Shown here in pieces: positions 42,513 through 51,522 of a stretch of DNA of 64,000 nucleotides (positions are counted from its first letter, which is position 1; each line of letters starts with the position of its first letter). Location of the stretch: contig JAJDCP010000060.1 of the NCBI GenBank assembly GCA_029260765.1, positions 62,001-126,000 of the forward strand. Reading direction: 5' to 3'. This DNA is from Planctomycetota bacterium (GTDB lineage Bacteria; Planctomycetota; J058; JAJDCP01). The position numbers were made by a program, and so were the translations under genes. The notes beneath the pieces were generated by a model. It ran no database searches, had not been told where the DNA came from, and saw nothing but the letters and a program-made list of their open reading frames with translations.

Positions 42513-43496
42513 ATGCCCGACATGACCGAAGCTCCCGAGAGTCGCTTTCCACGCCTTCGCATCGGTGTCTCTTCTTGCCTGCTGGGCGAGAAGGTGCGCT
42601 GGGATGGCCAACACAAGCGCAACGCCTGGGTCATGGAGAGCCTCGACGCGTACGTCGACTGGCTGCCGGTATGCCCTGAGGTCGAGATCGGGCTGGGCGT
42701 TCCGCGTCCCACCATCCGCCTGGAGGGCAAGGAAGGCGGGGTCCGGCTGATGATGCCCTCCCGCGGCGAGGACCTTACCGCGAAGATGCGCAGCTACGCC
42801 GAGGAACGCGTGGGAAGACTGCAAGAGCAGCGCCTGTCCGCCTATATCCTCAAGAAGGGCTCGCCCAGCTGCGGCATGGAGCGGGTCAAGATCTGGAACG
42901 AGCACGGCATGCCCTTGCACAACGGTCAAGGGGTGTTCGCTGCAGCTTTGCTAGCAGCTCTTCCGGATCTTCCCGTCGAAGAAGAGGGACGGTTGAACGA
43001 CCGACCTCTTCGCGAGAACTTCGTCACCCGGGCCTTTGCCTACCAGCGCTGGCTCGACCTCGAAGACCGGGGCATGACCCGGGCGCGGCTGATGAAGTTC
43101 CACGAGCACCACAAGTTCGTGCTGATGGCACGCAACCAGACGGGCATGCGGCGGCTGGGACGCCTGCTCGGCCAATCCGCTCGCGCTGGCAACCTGAAGA
43201 AGCTGGCGGCCGCCTACCTGGCCGACTTCACCCTGGTCATGAAGCGGCGCCCGACGACGAAGTCGCACACCAACGTGTTGCAGCACCTGGCGGGTTTCGT
43301 CTCCGATTTCCTGGATGCCCCAGACCGCGCCGAGCTCACCGAGATGATCGATCAGTACCGACGCGGTCTGCTGCCCCTGGTGGTGCCGGTGACCATGCTG
43401 CGGCACTACGGCCGCAAGTTCGCCATCCCCTACTTCCGCGATCAGGTCTACCTCGAGCCCCACCCGCATGAGCTGATGCTGCTCAACCACGTTTGA
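42513..43496 (+). CDS. DUF523-DUF1722 fusion protein (TudS-like plus YbgA-like)
   Basis: This 327-residue protein joins an N-terminal DUF523 domain (about 10-160) to a C-terminal DUF1722/YbgA domain (about 190-320). The DUF523 half keeps the three cysteines that hold a 4Fe-4S cluster in thiouracil desulfurase-type proteins: SSCLLG, PVCPE and GSPSCG. The DUF1722 half has the KFHEHHKFVLMA and YLADF patterns. The fusion is common in Gram-negative bacteria and is often near photolyase or light-regulated genes, but no CarH-type repeats precede it here. The ATG at 42513 was kept; an ATG at 42522 is also possible. A CATAAT box at about 42470 may be its -10. Confidence 0.88.
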   Translation: MPDMTEAPESRFPRLRIGVSSCLLGEKVRWDGQHKRNAWVMESLDAYVDWLPVCPEVEIGLGVPRPTIRLEGKEGGVRLMMPSRGEDLTAKMRSYAEERVGRLQEQRLSAYILKKGSPSCGMERVKIWNEHGMPLHNGQGVFAAALLAALPDLPVEEEGRLNDRPLRENFVTRAFAYQRWLDLEDRGMTRARLMKFHEHHKFVLMARNQTGMRRLGRLLGQSARAGNLKKLAAAYLADFTLVMKRRPTTKSHTNVLQHLAGFVSDFLDAPDRAELTEMIDQYRRGLLPLVVPVTMLRHYGRKFAIPYFRDQVYLEPHPHELMLLNHV

Positions 43497-43548
43497 GCTG
43501 GGAGTGCAGCGGCACTTTCCGGGCCCTGGCTGAGGAGCGTTTGCGCCA

Positions 43549-43743
43549 TCAGGCCAGGATCTCCTTGACCCGTCCGACCTGCCCGTCCTCCAACCGCACC
43601 TTGATCCCGTGAGGGTGCTGGCGGGACTTGGTCAGCAGCTTGGCGACCACGCCCTCGGTCAACACACCCGTACGCTGGTCGCGTTTCAGCACGATGCGCA
43701 CGTGGGCTCCGGGTTTGATGTCTGCGCGTTTCCGTCCGTCCAT
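43549..43743 (-). CDS. YwbE-family small protein (DUF2196)
   Basis: This 64-residue protein matches the YwbE/DUF2196 family over its whole length: a basic start, GAHVRIVLKRDQRTG, LTEGVVAKLLT and a final GQVGRVKEIL. The fold is a small beta-barrel; the function is unknown. It lies tail to tail with the DUF523-DUF1722 gene and shares an upstream region with the MazG-NadD fusion gene on the other strand. The ATG at 43743 gives the normal family length. Confidence 0.88.
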   Translation of the reverse strand: MDGRKRADIKPGAHVRIVLKRDQRTGVLTEGVVAKLLTKSRQHPHGIKVRLEDGQVGRVKEILA

Positions 43744-43764
43744 CCTGCCTCCACCCGCTCAGAG

Positions 43765-43770
43765 TACAAT
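43765..43770 (+). promoter_or_regulatory. TACAAT -10-like box before the MazG-NadD gene
   Basis: TACAAT lies 74 nt before the ATG at 43844, in the short divergent region shared with ywbE. No clear -35 is visible. Confidence 0.35.
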
Positions 43771-43843
43771 GACCGCCACGCATCGGCAAAGCGTCGCTGC
43801 AACGACAGGTTCTGTCGTTGCGCCTCGCGCACTTCTGGGAGAG

Positions 43844-44731
43844 ATGATGCCACGCCCCCTTCGCGAGCTCGCGCAGCTTGTCGCCCGCAGTCATGAGGCC
43901 GCCTATGGAACCACAGCCCTGGCGGAGCGCCTGCGCGATCTGTCGCATCAGGTCGCCGAGCTGGTCCACGCGCAGGATGCCACCACCCGACGACGTGAGC
44001 TCGGCGACGTGGGCTGGGCCCTGCTGCAGCTGTGCAATGAGCTCGGCGAGGATTTCGGAGCCGCCGTGGAGCACACCGTCCAGCGTCTCGAACAGCGGCT
44101 CTCCGGTCGCAGCATCGCCTTGATCGGCACCTCGGCCAATCCCATCACCAACGGCCATCTCACCATGGGCCTGGAGATCCTGGCCCTGACCGACGTCGAC
44201 GAGGTGTGGTACTACCTGGTCGGGAAGCACCCATGGGGCAAGAAGTTGATCCCCGGCCCCCATCGGGTGGAGATGGTTCGGCGCGCCACGGCGCGCTACC
44301 GGCGGCTGAAGGTCTGTGATTTCGAGGTCGTCCACGGGCCGCAGATCTATGCCTCGACCATGGAGACGGCCCCGATCTTGCGAGACCACTTCCTGCCGAG
44401 TTTCCCGCACGACACCTTCTGCTGGGTGATGGGCTCGGATGTCGCCCAGAGCTTCTCCGAATGGCAGGACGCCGCCTGGTTGGCGGAAAACCTGCGGGTG
44501 TTCGTGATCCACCGGCTGGGCTTTGCCTTCGACAAGGCGGGCTCGCTGCTCGCCGATCCTCGCCACCTCTACCTGAACGAGGACATCGTCACCAGCAACA
44601 TCTCATCGACCCTGGTGCGCACACGTGGGCGGGACTATGACCACAACAAGCTGCTCGCGCTGGTGCCGGATGTGGTGTGGGACTACCTGGTCGAGCATCA
44701 GCTGCTCGATCCCGATATTCTCAAGGCCTGA
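43844..44731 (+). CDS. MazG-like domain fused to a NadD-like nucleotidyltransferase
   Basis: This 295-residue protein begins with a helical MazG-like segment (about 1-85) and continues as a nicotinate-nucleotide adenylyltransferase fold (about 90-290). The transferase half shows GTSANPITNGHL (the GxFxPxHxGH position), WVMGSDVAQSF, and SNISSTLVR (the ISSTxxR motif). In the MazG half, the second metal motif ELGD is intact, but the first EExxE helix reads HQVAE, so pyrophosphohydrolase activity is doubtful. Such a fusion could couple NAD synthesis to nucleotide clean-up. GGGAGAG precedes two adjacent ATGs at 43844 and 43847. Confidence 0.8.
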   Translation: MMPRPLRELAQLVARSHEAAYGTTALAERLRDLSHQVAELVHAQDATTRRRELGDVGWALLQLCNELGEDFGAAVEHTVQRLEQRLSGRSIALIGTSANPITNGHLTMGLEILALTDVDEVWYYLVGKHPWGKKLIPGPHRVEMVRRATARYRRLKVCDFEVVHGPQIYASTMETAPILRDHFLPSFPHDTFCWVMGSDVAQSFSEWQDAAWLAENLRVFVIHRLGFAFDKAGSLLADPRHLYLNEDIVTSNISSTLVRTRGRDYDHNKLLALVPDVVWDYLVEHQLLDPDILKA

Positions 44732-44830
44732 GCCTGGCGCGGCGCGACAGGCAGCCACTTTGCGACGGGCGAGCCGGGACTGAAGGCCGCGCGCTGGCGG
44801 GCAGGCAGGTGCGCATCCTGGCAGGCCCGC

Positions 44831-44836
44831 TACAAT
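44831..44836 (+). promoter_or_regulatory. TACAAT -10-like box before the NTF2-like lipoprotein
   Basis: TACAAT lies 62 nt before the TTG start at 44898, in the gap after the MazG-NadD gene. The -35 is not clear. Confidence 0.35.
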
Positions 44837-44897
44837 GCAGGGGAGGCGTGTGTGGCCGGTCTCCAGGCGGGCCACAACCATCCACGGAGGAGCCCCG

Positions 44898-45380
44898 TTG
44901 TACAGGTTCGCGCGATGCGCAGCGCTCTTGTTTCTGTGCGCCGGTTGCCAGTCTGGCGCGCCCGACGCCTGGAGCCGTGACGCAGTCGCTGAAGAGGTGC
45001 GCTCGATGGCGCTGCGGCTGTGCCAGGATCTCGAGCGGGAGGGGCCCGAGGCGTGGCTGTCCTACTTTGAGGACGGATCCAGGTTCTACATGGCCTATGA
45101 CGGCGCGGTCAACTTCCCGAACATCGAGGCGGCGGCCCAGAGGGTGCGCGAGATGGACGCGGGCGTCGTCAGCATGAAGCTCAGCTTGTCCGAGTTGCGC
45201 GTCGATGTGCTCGCCCACGAGCTGGCCGCTCTGGGCGCTTCGTACACTGAGCAGATGGTCGTCGAAGGCGGCGAGACCCTGTCCTTCAACGGCTACCTCA
45301 CGGCCGTGGTGGTCCGCAACCGCGCGGGCTGGCAGCTGAGGAGCCTGCACTGGTCGAGCCCTGAGCCGACGGAGCCTTGA
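44898..45380 (+). CDS. Lipoprotein with NTF2-like/SnoaL-type fold
   Basis: This 160-residue protein has a short signal sequence ending in the lipobox LCAGC. The mature part looks like one NTF2-like (DUF4440 or SnoaL-type) domain, with an opening helix around EEVRSMALRLCQDLE, a WLSYFEDGSRFYM segment, and final strands ending LRSLHWSS. Such folds bind small ligands or act as enzymes; nothing identifies the ligand. The TTG at 44898 has GGAGG 8 nt upstream and gives a proper signal peptide, so it was preferred over an ATG at 44835. It is convergent with the DUF1579 gene. Confidence 0.72.
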   Translation: MYRFARCAALLFLCAGCQSGAPDAWSRDAVAEEVRSMALRLCQDLEREGPEAWLSYFEDGSRFYMAYDGAVNFPNIEAAAQRVREMDAGVVSMKLSLSELRVDVLAHELAALGASYTEQMVVEGGETLSFNGYLTAVVVRNRAGWQLRSLHWSSPEPTEP

Positions 45381-45437
45381 AGAGGCCTGCCCGAGTATCT
45401 GCGGTGGGGGCGGACATCGAAAGTTGGCTGGCTGGGA

Positions 45438-46019
45438 TCAGCGCGAGTCGGATTCTTCTTGGGCGCGCGTGTAGGTGATCGTCATCTGCTTGGTCTCTGC
45501 ATCGCCCATGAGGTCCCAAAACTCGAAGAGGTAGCTGTCATCGCTCTCGAAGCGATAGACGTACTTGAACCGGTGCTCCGGATCCTCGGCGTCGTTCGCC
45601 GAACCGACCATGGTCAAAGTCTTGCCATCGTCGCTCAGGGTCCCTTCTGAGTGGGACATTCCGACCGAAGCGCTGTCGATCCAGAACTGGGTGTAGACGC
45701 TGCGGGCGTTGTCGTAGCCAAGCAGTCCGCGGCCCGTGAAAGGGGTCCCCATGAAGTCGCCGGCGTAGTGGCTCTCGAGGAAACGGCCGTCGAAGATCAG
45801 CGCGTTCTTGGAGCTGGCGTCCGACTTCATCGGAGGCGCATCCGGAGCCATGGTGATCTCGTTGACCGCGGTCCAGTTTCCGGCCAACTTTTCAAGGAGC
45901 TTGTGGTGCTCACCGGGGGTGTTGAGCTTCATCCACTCTTCCATGCTATGGTCTTCTTGCGCCCAAAGGCTGCCAGCGGCAATGCTGACGATCAACAGAC
46001 CGAAAATCCACTTCTGCAT
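45438..46019 (-). CDS. Secreted DUF1579-family protein
   Basis: This 193-residue protein has a signal peptide ending near SLWAQE at about residues 17-22. It then matches DUF1579: GEHHKLLEKLAGNWT, a GRFLESHYAGDFMG segment, GLLGYDNARSVYTQFWID, and a C-terminal ITYTRA strand. The family is a small beta-barrel of unknown function, common in Planctomycetota and some other phyla. The ATG at 46019 has AAGGAAAG upstream. On the minus strand TACAAT at 46065-46060 is a good -10, and four tandem 11-bp repeats lie about 150-200 bp further upstream at 46215-46258. Confidence 0.85.
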   Translation of the reverse strand: MQKWIFGLLIVSIAAGSLWAQEDHSMEEWMKLNTPGEHHKLLEKLAGNWTAVNEITMAPDAPPMKSDASSKNALIFDGRFLESHYAGDFMGTPFTGRGLLGYDNARSVYTQFWIDSASVGMSHSEGTLSDDGKTLTMVGSANDAEDPEHRFKYVYRFESDDSYLFEFWDLMGDAETKQMTITYTRAQEESDSR

Positions 46020-46059
46020 GTGTCTTTCCTTCTTCGCTGGGATTTGAAAATCAGCCTCT

Positions 46060-46065
46060 ATTGTA
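46060..46065 (-). promoter_or_regulatory. TACAAT -10-like box of the DUF1579 gene
   Basis: TACAAT reads on the minus strand 41 nt before the ATG at 46019. A weak TTTCCA at 16 bp upstream could be the -35. Confidence 0.4.
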
Positions 46066-46214
46066 GTGAATTGGTCCAGAATGGAAAGATGTGGTGGGCG
46101 ACGTCCTGGTTGTTGCGGTGAAAGCTGGCCAGGAGCGCGCCCGAGACAGCGTAGGCGCTCAGGGACAAGAGATCGGGTGGCGCGGCCATTCAGGATGATG
46201 TTTGTGTGCATCCT

Positions 46215-46258
46215 GGCTTTGTTCGTGTGTTGCTTGCGGGTTGTTTGTCGGTTGTTTG
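46215..46258. repeat. Four tandem imperfect 11-bp repeats
   Basis: Read on the minus strand, four consecutive 11-mers start CAAACAACCGA, CAAACAACCCG, CAAGCAACACA and CGAACAAAGCC. The AACA core recurs at exact 11-bp steps with one change in the third copy. They lie upstream of the DUF1579 promoter, between it and the tRNA gene. The step equals that of the TnnACA operators elsewhere in the window, but the T is replaced by C in every copy. Confidence 0.65.
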
Positions 46259-46340
46259 CACACCGGTTTCTTAGAGTCTCAGCCTGGCAGGCCACTCTTC
46301 AGCCTTGGCATGGCTTCTTGGAGATTGTCGTAAACCGTTA

Positions 46341-46414
<74 letters not shown>

Positions 46415-46455
46415 GGAGATTGGTCCCCGCAAGATACCGCCCGCACCCGGAGCTG

Positions 46456-48282
46456 TCAAACCTGTCCGGGGCCCGCCTGGGAAGCGGCTTGCCCGGCCTC
46501 TGGCGGAGGTCCCGAAACGTCCTCCGACGGCCCGCTCGGCAGCCAATCCTCGGCGGGCCCCTCGAGGCGTGCCCGCAGAGCATTCTCCAGCGCGCACAGG
46601 AAACCCGCGTGCGCCGCCCCAGCGATCAGGTAGCGGCGGCCCGCGGAGCGCAACATCAGGCGGCTGCCCTTCTTGAGCCGGGGCCAGAGCGTCAGTGGTT
46701 CCACGGCGAGCTGGATGTCGACATCCAACAGCTTGCCCGTCTCGCTGCCTCGGGTCAGCTGCGGGCCATCGGCGTCGATCCTCAACCGCCAGGGGCGTGC
46801 CAGTGGCAGCCAGCGCCACATCCAGAAAGCCACGAGCAGCGCCAGCAGCAGACACAGCATCGGCACCCCGAGGCCGGTTCTCATGAACAGAGGCGCGAGT
46901 CCCCCGATATACAGCGGCGAGGCCAGCAGCTGCAGGCCGAGCGCGTCCAGAATCAGAGGCCGATAGCGGATGCGGCTCTCGAGGCTGATCTCGGCGGGCT
47001 CCCCCGCGACGGCCCGCTCGCAGCTCCAACGGAGCTCACAGACCCTGTCCTGGTAGAACACGGGACCGTCCGGCAGCTGCGCGGTCTGTACGGCCAGGCT
47101 GCCCTCGATCTTGCTCCCCAGCAGGGCCTGCAGACTGAGGCAGATGCGCTGCAGGTCACTCGAGGTGGTGCTGCGCCAGACCTGGATCGGCTTACTCACG
47201 GCGCTGTGCGCCATCAGCGCCAGCCCCTTGTTTTCGCCCAGAGTCGTGACCCGGAACACCACCTTGCCCAGCTCGCGGGTCTTGAACAGGGCCTGTAGAC
47301 CGAGGGCCCGCGTCTGCAAGCGAGCCCTGCCGTCGGGAAAGACGCGCAGCTCGAAGTCGCGCAGGAAGGTCCAGAGCCTCGCCGACAGGCTGACCGCCAG
47401 CACGATCGGGATCACGGCGCAGGGAACGTCGAGCCGGCCGCTGGTGAGGAAGCGGATCGCAGGCAGCGCCAGGATCAACAGCAAACCCACCAGGCTCAAG
47501 ATCACAGGCGCCAGCGGGCCCTTGCTGGTCAGTTCCAGGCAGCTGCGGGTGCGACGCACGCGCCCACGGCCCGTGATGCTGCGCAGCTCGTAGAACTCGA
47601 GCAGCGGCTGGCTGCCGAGGTCCTCGTCATGGTCCGGTGGGAGCTCGGCCAGAGACACCTGGGTGGGCGGTGCCTGGGGCAGGGTCGCCGCGAGCACCGG
47701 ATCGTTGGCCGCTCCGGCGACCGAAGCCGGGGCGGTCTCGCGACCCAGCCAGGCGGCGATGGCCTCGGCGGCTTCCGCCAGCGGAGCCGTGGCGCGGTCC
47801 TGGGCCAGCCGTAGCGGAGCGCGCTCGCGGAACAACAGCTCCAGGCTGTAGTAGGTGCTGCCCGCGAAGTGGGAGGGAAACAGCATCGGCCCCACCAGCT
47901 GGTCGCGGGTAAAGCTCTGGCTCCCGACCTCCAGCGCTTTCCCGTCCGGGTGCAGCACGAGGCGGGCGCCGCGGTGGGCCGTCGGATGGCGCACCATCGC
48001 CAAGCCGAAAAGAGCCGCATAGGGAATCATGAAGGAGCCGGCAGCCAGCATCTCGAAGAAGCTCGCCTTGCCAAAGATGCTGCCGAGCACCACCGGCACC
48101 GTCAGGCCGCCGACGACAATCACCATCAGCAGGATCCAGATCGCAAAATGCGCCAGACCATGGCCGGTGCGGGGGAAGCGCAGCTGCATTCCGCCGTCAG
48201 AGCGATCCAACAGCTGACAGCTGCGGAAAGGGCTCAGGGAGACCGCCCGCGCCCGCCTCCGTCTCCATTTCCCACGGGCCAA
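46456..48282 (-). CDS. Large membrane protein of unknown function
   Basis: I do not recognise this 608-residue protein. Hydrophobic helices occur in three groups: about residues 45-70 and 75-95, 262-285 and 290-310, and 462-480 and 487-510. Soluble domains of 100-170 residues lie between and after them. The repeated scheme of two helices followed by a beta-rich soluble part suggests duplicated units. The TTG at 48282 has GAGGAG upstream; an ATG at 48189 is the alternative. It lies just downstream of the LRR lipoprotein gene on the same strand and ends 42 bp from the tRNA gene. Confidence 0.6.
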   Translation of the reverse strand: MARGKWRRRRARAVSLSPFRSCQLLDRSDGGMQLRFPRTGHGLAHFAIWILLMVIVVGGLTVPVVLGSIFGKASFFEMLAAGSFMIPYAALFGLAMVRHPTAHRGARLVLHPDGKALEVGSQSFTRDQLVGPMLFPSHFAGSTYYSLELLFRERAPLRLAQDRATAPLAEAAEAIAAWLGRETAPASVAGAANDPVLAATLPQAPPTQVSLAELPPDHDEDLGSQPLLEFYELRSITGRGRVRRTRSCLELTSKGPLAPVILSLVGLLLILALPAIRFLTSGRLDVPCAVIPIVLAVSLSARLWTFLRDFELRVFPDGRARLQTRALGLQALFKTRELGKVVFRVTTLGENKGLALMAHSAVSKPIQVWRSTTSSDLQRICLSLQALLGSKIEGSLAVQTAQLPDGPVFYQDRVCELRWSCERAVAGEPAEISLESRIRYRPLILDALGLQLLASPLYIGGLAPLFMRTGLGVPMLCLLLALLVAFWMWRWLPLARPWRLRIDADGPQLTRGSETGKLLDVDIQLAVEPLTLWPRLKKGSRLMLRSAGRRYLIAGAAHAGFLCALENALRARLEGPAEDWLPSGPSEDVSGPPPEAGQAASQAGPGQV

Positions 48283-48396
48283 GGAAGCTCCTCAGCGAAT
48301 TGCATCAGGCATTGTTGTACGGGCAAGGCCGTGCGGCTGCAACGGCGTGAGGAGGGGAGGCTACCAGGCTGGCGGCCTGGCAGCTGAGGGCACGCG

Positions 48397-49938
48397 TCAG
48401 GGTTTCTGCCAGCGGAAGGCCACCGTGGGATACTGCGCCTTGAGCGCGTTGTAGTCCTCTTCGGAGATGCCGGTCTTGCGCATGTCGACGTCTTCGAGCG
48501 CATCCAAACCCTCCAGGCTGGGCAGGCTGGTGATCTTCGCGCAGTGGGCAAGGTCGAGGTCTTCGAGCAGCGTCAGGGTGTTGAGGAAGTCGGGCAGCCC
48601 CGTGATCTCGGGGCAGCTCGACAGCTCCAAGGTCTTCAGCTTGCTGAAACGCGCCACCCAGGCCGGGATCTCGGTCAACTTGCAGTCTTCGACGTCGAAC
48701 TCGGTCAGCTCTGTCAGCGCGCTGAGGTCGGGCAACGAGGTCACATTCTCGCAGCCAGCCAACGAGAACAGCTTCAGCTTGGTCAGCTGGTTGAATTCTG
48801 CCGGCAGGCTTGTGATCGGCATGCGCCACATGGTGATGTACTCGAGGTTGCTCAGTTTCCCGATGTTGCTGGGAATCGCCTCGACGTGCACGTCCGACAG
48901 ATTCAGGCTGGTGAATGCGGGCATGCCTGCGCACCCGTCGATGACCTTCGCCAGCATCTCGACCGTGATCGAGTTGTAGGAGATGTTCAGCGCAGTCAGC
49001 TGCAGGTCTTTGAGGTTGTCGGGCAAAACCAGAGGCTCGTACTGCTTCGGCGTGCCGCCAAACATGCTGTATTCCTGCAGAGGAACGTTCTGCATGTGCA
49101 GCTTCTTCAGATTCGAGTGCTTGGCCAGCTTGGCGAAAGCATCCTCGAAATCGAGCTTGGTGCAGCCGCTCAAGCTGAACTCGTAGAAGTTCAGCTTGTC
49201 GAAGCTGTCGGGCAGTTTGGCCAGGTTCGGATTGCGCTCGATGGTCAGGTAGCGCAGCTTCTCCATGGTGCCCAACTCGGGCAGGCTGTGCAGATCACAG
49301 CGGATCGCATAGAGCGACTCGAGGCTCTTGAGCTCGAGGACCGCGTCAGGCAGACCCTGCAGCAGCTTGTTGTCATTGAGGTTGATCGACTTCAGCGAGC
49401 CGCAGCGGCTGATCTCTGCCGGCAGCCCCGTCAATTGGTTCTCAGAGCAGTTCAACTCGGTCAGGTTGGCGAGCCAGCCGAGCTCTCGGGGCAACGCGCT
49501 GAGCAGGTTGTCGCTGACGTTGAGCTGCTGCAGGTTGCCGAGTTTGCCCAGCTCGGCGGGCAGCGAGGTCAGCTTGTTGTCGCTCAAGTCCAGTTTCTGC
49601 AGGCGTTTGCACTCGAAGAGCACAGCGGGGACTTCGGTCAGCTCAGCGTCGCCGAGGTCCACGACGAAGACGTCGTCGAGGTTGGCCTTGATCTCCTCCA
49701 GGTCTTTGTAGGCCTTCTTGCCGGAGTAGAGTGAGCCCGTGAACAGGGGGTACGCCTCGGCATCCCAAGCGGGCGCCGGGCCCAGCTCGGCGCTCGCCGG
49801 GTCGGCGTCAGGCGTCGGGGTCGCCGTAGAGTCTGCACCCTGATTGCCTGAGGGGGTCGCGTCCCCACAAGCGGTGAAGAACACACCCGCGCTTCCTGCG
49901 AGAATCAACACGATCAGACGTTTTTGCCAGCTTGACAC
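48397..49938 (-). CDS. Leucine-rich-repeat lipoprotein
   Basis: This 513-residue protein has a signal sequence ending in a lipobox FFTAC, then a Ser/Thr/Pro/Asp linker. From about residue 85 to the end come roughly eighteen leucine-rich repeats of about 23 residues (for example LQKLDLSDNKLTSLPAELG). The horseshoe would be exposed on the outer or inner membrane surface and should bind protein partners. The GTG at 49938 has GGAGGAG 6 nt upstream and begins just before the signal peptide. A TTG at 49974 would add 12 residues and lacks a ribosome site. No enzymatic domain is seen. Confidence 0.85.
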   Translation of the reverse strand: MSSWQKRLIVLILAGSAGVFFTACGDATPSGNQGADSTATPTPDADPASAELGPAPAWDAEAYPLFTGSLYSGKKAYKDLEEIKANLDDVFVVDLGDAELTEVPAVLFECKRLQKLDLSDNKLTSLPAELGKLGNLQQLNVSDNLLSALPRELGWLANLTELNCSENQLTGLPAEISRCGSLKSINLNDNKLLQGLPDAVLELKSLESLYAIRCDLHSLPELGTMEKLRYLTIERNPNLAKLPDSFDKLNFYEFSLSGCTKLDFEDAFAKLAKHSNLKKLHMQNVPLQEYSMFGGTPKQYEPLVLPDNLKDLQLTALNISYNSITVEMLAKVIDGCAGMPAFTSLNLSDVHVEAIPSNIGKLSNLEYITMWRMPITSLPAEFNQLTKLKLFSLAGCENVTSLPDLSALTELTEFDVEDCKLTEIPAWVARFSKLKTLELSSCPEITGLPDFLNTLTLLEDLDLAHCAKITSLPSLEGLDALEDVDMRKTGISEEDYNALKAQYPTVAFRWQKP

Positions 49939-50110
49939 AAGGTCTCCTCCAGATTGCGTGTTTTGGGGCAGCAATCATAGAGTCTTTGCGATGTTCTCGC
50001 AACTGGGACCGTTTCCAAGCGGAAACGCTGGCTCGCCGTGGCGGCGGAGAGCTGCCCAGCAGGCGGGCGTGAGAAGAGGAGGGGGGCACGAGCGGGCAGC
50101 CGGAATGCGT

Positions 50111-51347
50111 TCAAATGCCGTCGAGCATGTGCCCGAGCTTCTCTTTCTTGGTCTGCAGGTAGTGCTTGTTTTCAGCAGTGACCTCGCCGTACAGGGGCAC
50201 GCGCTCGACGATCTCCAGACCGTACCCCTCGAGGCCCGCGACTTTCTGGGGGTTGTTGGTCAGCAGCCGCATGCGCCGCACGCCGAGGTCCGCCAGGATC
50301 TGGGCTCCCAGTCCGTAGTCGCGTAGATCGGGTGCGAAGCCGAGCGAGGTGTTGGCTTCGACGGTGTCCATCCCTTCGTCTTGCAGCTTGTAGGCCTGGA
50401 TCTTGTGCTTCAGCCCGATGCCGCGGCCTTCCTGACGCATGTACAGCAGCACGCCCGAGCCGTTTTTCTGGATCGCGGCCATCGCCTGTTCGAGCTGATG
50501 TCCACAGTCGCAGCGGATCGAGCCCAGCACGTCGCCGGTCAGGCACTCCGAATGCACGCGCACCAGCACGGGATCGTCCTGAGGGACACTGCTTCCATTG
50601 GGGCTGAGCTTGCCGATCTCACCGAGGCACATCGCGAGGTGCGGATGCTCGCCATCGAACTGCGAGGTGAAGACATGGATGTCGAAATCACCCCAGCGCG
50701 TGGGCAGGGCAGCCGAGCAGCGGCGCGTTACCAGCTTCTCCCGTTTGCGGCGGTATTCGATCATGTCGGCGATACTGACCAGCTTGAGATCGTGCTCTTT
50801 GCAGAACGCGACCAGCTGCGGAAGGCGCGACATCGTGCCGTCGTCGTTCATGATCTCGCAGATCACACCCGCAGGCCGAAGACCGGCCATGCGCGCCAGG
50901 TCGACCGCACCTTCGGTCTGGCCCGTGCGCACGAGCACTCCGCCCTGGCGTGCCTTCAGGGGGAAGATGTGGCCCGGCCGCGAGAGCTCTTCGGGCCGGC
51001 AGCTCGGGTCGATGGCCTTGAGGATGGTGAGGGCCCGGTCCGCAGCACTGATCCCGGTCGTGACCCCTTCGCGTGCGTCGATGCTGACTGTAAACGCAGT
51101 GCCGAAAGTGCAAGTGTTCTGCTCGGTCTGCATGGTCAAGCCCAGGCGCTTGATGATCCGCTCTTCCATGGGCAGGCAGATCAGGCCTCTGCCGAATCTG
51201 GCCATGAAGTTGATCGCCTCGGGCGTCACCAGCTCGGCGGCCATGGTCAGATCGCCTTCATTTTCGCGGTTTTCATCGTCGACCAGCACGATCATCTTGC
51301 CCTGGCGGATGTCTTCGATGGCTTCGGAGATCGAGGCGAACGGCATG
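50111..51347 (-). CDS. ribBA: Bifunctional riboflavin biosynthesis protein (DHBP synthase / GTP cyclohydrolase II)
   Basis: This 412-residue enzyme supplies both precursors of riboflavin. The first half (about 1-200) is 3,4-dihydroxy-2-butanone-4-phosphate synthase, with [11 protein letters not shown] and RPGHIFPL. The second half (about 205-400) is GTP cyclohydrolase II, with the zinc cysteines in [17 protein letters not shown] and the catalytic RQEGRGIGL. The ATG at 51347 has GGAGG upstream and gives the usual start of the family. No FMN riboswitch is apparent upstream. It is divergent from the PAAR gene. Confidence 0.95.
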
Positions 51348-51489
51348 GGAGCCTCCGTTTGGCGTGCACTCTGTGTTGCAGAATACCCGATCCCCGCGCG
51401 CAGGAAAGCTTTGGTAGTAGATGCCTGGCCTGTCTGCGGCAGACTTGTGGGCGGGCAGGGAAAATCCTCCCGCGCTGTGCGGCGCTCGC

Positions 51490-51495
51490 TACAAT
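51490..51495 (+). promoter_or_regulatory. TACAAT -10-like box before the PAAR gene
   Basis: TACAAT lies 28 nt before the TTG start at 51523. No strong -35 partner is visible. Confidence 0.4.
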
Positions 51496-51522
51496 TAGAG
51501 TGCATCTGTATGGGGTGGAACC

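Noticed and set aside
46215..46258. CRISPR array
   Set aside because: Units are 11 bp, imperfect and without spacers, and no cas gene is present; this fits a protein-binding array.
50111..51522. FMN riboswitch upstream of ribBA
   Set aside because: The conserved FMN-aptamer helices are not visible in the short divergent region before 51347.
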